Assembly: GCA_020629965.1 (NCBI GenBank)
Contig: JAHDCG010000017.1
Span: 1-64,000, forward strand
Source: Saprospiraceae bacterium
GTDB lineage: Bacteria; Bacteroidota; Bacteroidia; Chitinophagales; Saprospiraceae
Direction of reading: 5' to 3'
Length of the DNA: 64,000 nucleotides
The position numbers and the translations under genes are program-made. Each line of letters starts with the position of its first letter. Positions within the stretch are counted from its first letter, which is position 1. Shown here piece after piece: positions 60,528 through 64,000 of this stretch. A model generated the notes under the pieces. That model was given only the letters and a program-made list of their open reading frames with translations, ran no database searches and was not told where the DNA came from.

Positions 60528-61771
60528 GCGAAAAGATTGAGTTGATTGTAGGCGGCTTTTTTGCCCGAAGGCTGCGTCAAAAAGCCGCGCACCGCGTCCG
60601 GATTAAAACCGAGGTAACGGAAATCTTTGTCCGCCGTCGTCAGAAAATAACGGGCGCGTTTGAGTACGACACCGATTTTTTTCAGATTGTCGATGCGCAG
60701 TCTGCCGTGCCGGCGAGCGGCCACGATTTTGCGCGCCGACTTCACGCCGATACCGGGGATGCGGAGTATCATCTCGTAGGGCGCAGTGTTGATATCGACG
60801 GGGAAAAGGTGCGGATTGCGCAGCGCGTAACCCGTCTTCGGGTCGAGTTCCGGGTCGAGGTCGGGGTTTTCGGCGTTCACGATTTCATCGACTTTAAAAC
60901 CGTAAAAACGCAGCAGCCAATCCGCCTGATACAGTCGATTTTCGCGTACGAGGGGCGGTTGTTTCAGCACCGGCAAGCGGTTGTCTTCACTAATCGGCAC
61001 GTAGCCCGAGTAGTAAACCCGCTTCAGATTTTGCTTGTCGTAGAGGTCGTTAGCGAGGTTCAAAATGTGCAAATCATTTTCGGGCGTCGCACCGATAACC
61101 ATTTGCGTGCTTTGTCCGGCGGGCGCAAATTCGGGTGTGGCACGAATGACTTTTTTCTCCTCTTTATAGCCTTTAATCGCACCCTGCAAGTAGTTCATCG
61201 GCTTATAAACATCCGCGTAATTTTTCTCCGGTGCGACCTTTTTCAGACTCATTTCCGACGGAATTTCCAAGTTCACGCTCAAGCGGTCGGCGTACAGCCC
61301 CGCTTCGTGTATCAGCTCGTCACTCGCGCCCGGTATCGCTTTGAGGTGAATGTAGCCGTTAAATTTATGGATAGTCCGCAACTCCTTCGCAATGCGCACG
61401 AGGCGTTCCATGGTATAATCGGCATCTTTAAAAATGCCCGAACTCAAAAACAGCCCTTCGATGTAATTGCGGCGGTAAAAGTTAATCGTCAAATCGACCA
61501 CTTCTTTGACCGTAAAAGCCGCGCGTTTCACGTCGTTACTCTTACGACTAACGCAGTAAGCACAGTCGAAAATGCAGTGATTGGTAAGTAAAATTTTGAG
61601 GAGAGAAACACAGCGACCGTCTTCGGTGTAACTGTGACAAATACCCATGCCGTTGCTGTTTCCGAGTCCGCCCGGCGTATTCTTACGCTTGCTGCCGCTC
61701 GATGCACAGGAAACGTCGTACTTCGCCGCGTCGCTGAGTATTTCTAATTTTTGCTGTATCTTATCGTTCAT
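60524..61771 (-). CDS. putative DNA modification/repair radical-SAM protein (TIGR03916)
   Basis: 415 residues from the ATG at 61771, with 11 extra residues possible upstream. The 4Fe-4S cluster motif is CIFDCAYC (Cys66, Cys70, Cys73), preceded by SLLKILLTNH. The C-terminus has helix-hairpin-helix DNA-binding motifs, ILRIPGIGVKSARKIVAARR and a second near KIGVVLKRARYF. Probably acts on DNA with the overlapping downstream gene; in many bacteria the pair is linked to uracil-DNA glycosylase. Confidence 0.9.
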   Translation of the reverse strand: MNDKIQQKLEILSDAAKYDVSCASSGSKRKNTPGGLGNSNGMGICHSYTEDGRCVSLLKILLTNHCIFDCAYCVSRKSNDVKRAAFTVKEVVDLTINFYRRNYIEGLFLSSGIFKDADYTMERLVRIAKELRTIHKFNGYIHLKAIPGASDELIHEAGLYADRLSVNLEIPSEMSLKKVAPEKNYADVYKPMNYLQGAIKGYKEEKKVIRATPEFAPAGQSTQMVIGATPENDLHILNLANDLYDKQNLKRVYYSGYVPISEDNRLPVLKQPPLVRENRLYQADWLLRFYGFKVDEIVNAENPDLDPELDPKTGYALRNPHLFPVDINTAPYEMILRIPGIGVKSARKIVAARRHGRLRIDNLKKIGVVLKRARYFLTTADKDFRYLGFNPDAVRGFLTQPSGKKAAYNQLNLFA

Positions 61772-61790
61772 GCTGTTCTTTTTTAGAGCA

Positions 61791-61838
61791 TAAAGATACA
61801 ACATTTTCGCGAATTTAAAACAATTTATTTATTGTTTT
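61791..61838 (-). promoter_or_regulatory. promoter with overlapping inverted repeat for the radical-SAM pair
   Basis: Minus-strand TATCTTTA (61791-61798) is one base from TAnnTTTG and 19 bp before the ATG. At -33 lies AAAACAAT-N6-ATTGTTTT (61817-61838), an 8-bp inverted repeat containing TTG, so a regulator may act here. Confidence 0.45.
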
Positions 61839-61960
61839 TCGGGTTGGGGTAGGAATTGTTTTATTGGGGTGTTTTTTTATGTTTGTGGTTTTTAACGTGA
61901 TTGATTTCGTTAATCAGTATGTTTTTTAGGAGTTTATATATTTTTATTTCTGTTATGGAA

Positions 61961-61985
61961 TTTGGTGTGACACTGTCACACCAAA
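61961..61985. repeat. DUF1016-linked palindrome, copy 1 (promoter region)
   Basis: TTTGGTGTGACA and its complement around a single C. It ends 23 bp before the -7 element of the DUF1016 gene and so overlaps the -33 region. Confidence 0.8.
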
Positions 61986-62008
61986 TGGAAAGTTTATAAA
62001 AATCGGTT

Positions 62009-62016
62009 TATCTTTG
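62009..62016 (+). promoter_or_regulatory. -7 element TATCTTTG of the DUF1016 gene
   Basis: An exact TAnnTTTG match, 26 bp before the start codon, downstream of the first palindrome. Confidence 0.6.
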
Positions 62017-62042
62017 ACCAAAATCTAACAATCAGTTTTATC

Positions 62043-63056
62043 ATGAAAAACCTACCGGAAATTAAAGATTATGATATTTTGATAAAAAATATCACGGAAA
62101 CTTATCAGTCCGAAAGGAGTAAAGCTATACAAGCAATCAAATCGGGGTTAGTCAATGCGCATTGGCAAACCGGAAAGTACATTGTAGAATTTGAACAGGG
62201 AGGAAACGAGAAATCAGAGTTTGGTTCTTTGCTTTTAGATAAGCTGTCGGAAGACTTAAAAGCTAAACACGGCGCGGGTTTCAGCAAGAGTAATTTGGTC
62301 TATATGCGCTTGTTTTATCTAAAATACCCAATTGGTGTGACACTGTCACACCAATTGAGCTGGTCTCATTACTATGAGCTACTGAAGATTTCTGATGACT
62401 TAGAACGCGGATTTTATGAGAAGCAAAGTATTTTGGAAGGCTGGAGTATCAGAGAATTAAGAAGACAGAAAAAAGCATCACTATATTTGCGTGTTGCTGC
62501 TTCGACGGATAAAAAAAGAATAGTAAAATTAGCCAAGGAAGGCAGAAGAGTTGAAAAGCCTATCGATATTATTCGTGACCCTTACATTTTTGATTTTTTA
62601 AAAATTCCCGCAGCTTATCAGCTGACTGAAGCTGAATTAGAAAAAAGAATAATTCAACATCTTCAAAATTTTCTTTTAGAATTAGGAAAGGGTTTTGCTT
62701 TCATCGGCAGTCAATACCGTATTACTCTCGGCAATCGTCATCACTTCGTAGATTTGGTTTTTTACCACCGTATTTTAAAATGCTTTGTGTTGATTGATTT
62801 GAAAAGAGAAGAAGCCGGTTATCAAGACATCGGACAAATGAATATGTATCTCGGTTATTTTGAAAGCGAGGAAAATACGGTGGGCGATAACCCGCCGATT
62901 GGCATCGTACTCGCAAGAGAAAAAGATGAATTATTGATAAAGTACGCGATGCACGGAATTTCGACGCAGTTATTTATTTCAAAGTATAAACTGCACTTGC
63001 CGGATGAGGAAGAATTGCGGAGGGAGCTTGAGTTGATTGTGGGAGAAGAGGAGTAA
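62043..63056 (+). CDS. DUF1016 (YhcG-type) PD-(D/E)XK nuclease
   Basis: 337 residues. The N-terminal DUF1016 domain is about 15-165, with LSWSHYYELLKI near 105-116 and SIRELRRQ near 135-142. The C-terminal PD-(D/E)XK nuclease is about 175-325, with active-site Asp237 (FVDLVFYHR) and Asp252-Lys254 (VLIDLKREE), then MYLGYFES. Members are predicted DNA nucleases of mobile or defence elements. A palindrome is embedded in residues 96-105 and repeated at both ends of the gene. The coding sequence is AT-rich relative to the core genes. Confidence 0.9.
   Translation: MKNLPEIKDYDILIKNITETYQSERSKAIQAIKSGLVNAHWQTGKYIVEFEQGGNEKSEFGSLLLDKLSEDLKAKHGAGFSKSNLVYMRLFYLKYPIGVTLSHQLSWSHYYELLKISDDLERGFYEKQSILEGWSIRELRRQKKASLYLRVAASTDKKRIVKLAKEGRRVEKPIDIIRDPYIFDFLKIPAAYQLTEAELEKRIIQHLQNFLLELGKGFAFIGSQYRITLGNRHHFVDLVFYHRILKCFVLIDLKREEAGYQDIGQMNMYLGYFESEENTVGDNPPIGIVLAREKDELLIKYAMHGISTQLFISKYKLHLPDEEELRRELELIVGEEE
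62329..62357. repeat. DUF1016-linked palindrome, copy 2 (inside the gene)
   Basis: CAATTGGTGTGACA and its complement, 14 bp each, around one C. In frame it encodes IGVTLSHQL within a conserved part of the protein, and the family spacing to LSWSHY appears unchanged. Confidence 0.8.
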
Positions 63057-63091
63057 TTTGAATTGGTGTGACACCGTCACACCAATTCAAA
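63057..63091. repeat. DUF1016-linked palindrome, copy 3 (after the stop codon)
   Basis: TTTGAATTGGTGTGAC and its complement, 16 bp each, around ACC. It begins at the base after the stop codon and ends 8 bp before the convergent gene's stop, so it may double as a bidirectional terminator. Confidence 0.8.
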
Positions 63092-63098
63092 AACCACT

Positions 63099-64000
63099 TT
63101 ACAAAACCACCAAAGGCAACACAACCCGCCCCGCTGCCGTCCGCACCGTCACCCGGTAATGCCCTGCCGTCAGCGGTGCAAAAATGCCCTCGTTTGCATC
63201 AAAACCGGCGACCGAACGCCCCGCCGCAGTCACGATTTGTACTTCCGAAATCGCCGTTTCGTTTTCCGCAAAAACAAGCGTCACCGCCCCGCCGGGTGTC
63301 ACCGGGTTTTGTAATAAACGCACGGAATTATCGCGCACAATATCCTGCGTCGGGGTGCCGACTATTGTAAAAGTCGCCGTACCCGTGCAGCCGTTCGCGT
63401 CTGTGACCGTCACAAAATACTCGCCGCTTTCGGGGTTGGAAATGAGCGGTGTCGTCGTGCCGTTCGACCACAGGTAGGTGTAAGGTGCCGCGCCGCCGAG
63501 GACTTCATCGACCTTCAGTTTGCTGTTTTCAAAACTCACCGCGACCGACAAACCCGAAGAATTATCAATCGTCAAATTTTCAAATTGCACGTCCGCATAA
63601 TTGAACTCCGCAGTAGCCGCAACTACGGGAATTGCATTGTTATCAAAGCTGATTTCCGAGCCTTCCGCGTCCGCGCTCGCGGTAAACGTCATGCGAAAAA
63701 TCTCCGTGCCGTCGGCGAAAGTTTCGCCCGTCACCTGCGTATCGAGGTAAGCGACAGTCAAACGACCGGGGGCGGGTGAATACAAATTTGACGCATTCAA
63801 ATCGGAAATATTCGACTCCGTACTTGTCAACTCTAATTTATCCGCATCCCAAGCGAGACCGAACTGAAAACCGAGCAAATTCTCGTAATTTTCCACGCGC
63901 ATCACGACCTCGATTTCCGAGCCGCAGCCGATTTTTTCCATACTGAACGTCGGTCGGTAAGTCTCGTCGAGTATCGTTTGACTCTCCAAAATTACGTCGC
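63099..64000 (-). CDS. T9SS-sorted cohesin-like secreted protein (5' part outside the window)
   Basis: At least 300 residues, open through the window edge at 64000, so its true start is not in view. A cohesin-like domain (LLGFQFGLAWDADKLELTST, APGRLTVAYLDTQ, IFRMTFTASADAEG) is followed by an SprB-type repeat (APYTYLWSNGTTT, YFVTVTDANGCTGTATF) and a T9SS sorting domain (RLLQNPVTPGGAVTL to HYRVTVRTAAGRVVLPLVVL). It is probably a surface or secreted adhesin. Confidence 0.85.
   Translation of the reverse strand, partial: DVILESQTILDETYRPTFSMEKIGCGSEIEVVMRVENYENLLGFQFGLAWDADKLELTSTESNISDLNASNLYSPAPGRLTVAYLDTQVTGETFADGTEIFRMTFTASADAEGSEISFDNNAIPVVAATAEFNYADVQFENLTIDNSSGLSVAVSFENSKLKVDEVLGGAAPYTYLWSNGTTTPLISNPESGEYFVTVTDANGCTGTATFTIVGTPTQDIVRDNSVRLLQNPVTPGGAVTLVFAENETAISEVQIVTAAGRSVAGFDANEGIFAPLTAGHYRVTVRTAAGRVVLPLVVL

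Noticed and set aside
1-64000. tRNA, rRNA, riboswitch or replication origin
   Set aside because: No cloverleaf with a recognisable T-loop, no rRNA-like stretch, no known riboswitch core and no DnaA-box cluster were noticed by eye. A covariance-model search was not possible.

Overview
The window is Bacteroidota chromosome, most likely a Saprospiria/Lewinella-like lineage. The evidence is: TAnnTTTG-type -7 promoter elements and no clear Shine-Dalgarno sites; several secreted proteins with a type IX secretion (T9SS) C-terminal sorting domain; a fused LpxC/FabZ enzyme; a TonB receptor with an N-terminal carboxypeptidase-regulatory-like domain; and abundant small lipoproteins. I recognise no rRNA, tRNA, CRISPR array, insertion sequence or intact prophage. 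Everything here was read by eye; no database search was run.

0-13 kb is largely housekeeping: a DUF368 lipid-carrier transporter, an OmpA/SPOR-like envelope protein, an alpha/beta hydrolase, an SCP2 protein, an Lrp/AsnC regulator, the lipid A genes lpxD, lpxC-fabZ and lpxA on the minus strand, serS and mscL. 13-33 kb is cell-surface and secreted: a TonB receptor behind a DtxR-like operator; a very large T9SS protein in which a PNGase F-type catalytic domain is split by a LamG insertion; a frameshifted T9SS protein; a DUF1501/DUF1800 pair; an Omp85-type barrel; a CotH-kinase lipoprotein; and a 1214-residue SdrD-B/GEVED protein. Throughout this first half the spaces between genes carry imperfect tandem arrays of 7- or 8-bp units, often ending just before a start codon and sometimes present as inverted pairs that would form hairpins. 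I see none beyond about 33.9 kb.

32.9-39.1 kb holds a nitrilase, a VTT membrane protein, an SdiA-regulated-type lipoprotein-like propeller, a PepSY-like protein, a universal stress protein, a coiled-coil sensor-like protein and an MBL-fold hydrolase. 39.2-46.2 kb looks like one envelope-stress regulon: a META-domain lipoprotein, a GbsR/MarR regulator, DoxX-like, DUF3124, TetR, EamA, cardiolipin synthase and bestrophin. Four copies of one operator (half-site TTTAGTTC) lie in front of the META, gbsR/doxX, EamA and bestrophin genes. 46.3-50.1 kb contains two decayed genes, an amidohydrolase and a polysaccharide deacetylase, each with a TAG where the family has Trp, with an AT-rich orphan gene inserted between an SDR gene and the deacetylase remnant. 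50.4-54.7 kb holds proB-proA, an orphan membrane protein and a dihaem cytochrome c.

54.8-63.1 kb is an accessory region of lower GC. It contains an overlapping AAA ATPase/DUF4276 gene pair that resembles two-gene phage-defence modules, a DUF433-x-DUF433 cassette, a broken secreted-protein gene and an intact one next to it, a radical-SAM DNA-repair pair, and a DUF1016 (YhcG-type PD-(D/E)XK) nuclease gene. Palindromic repeats bound these modules. One family brackets both the ATPase pair and the DUF433 cassette. Another occurs three times at the DUF1016 gene: overlapping its promoter region, inside its coding sequence and just after its stop codon. The window ends inside a T9SS-sorted cohesin-like protein.
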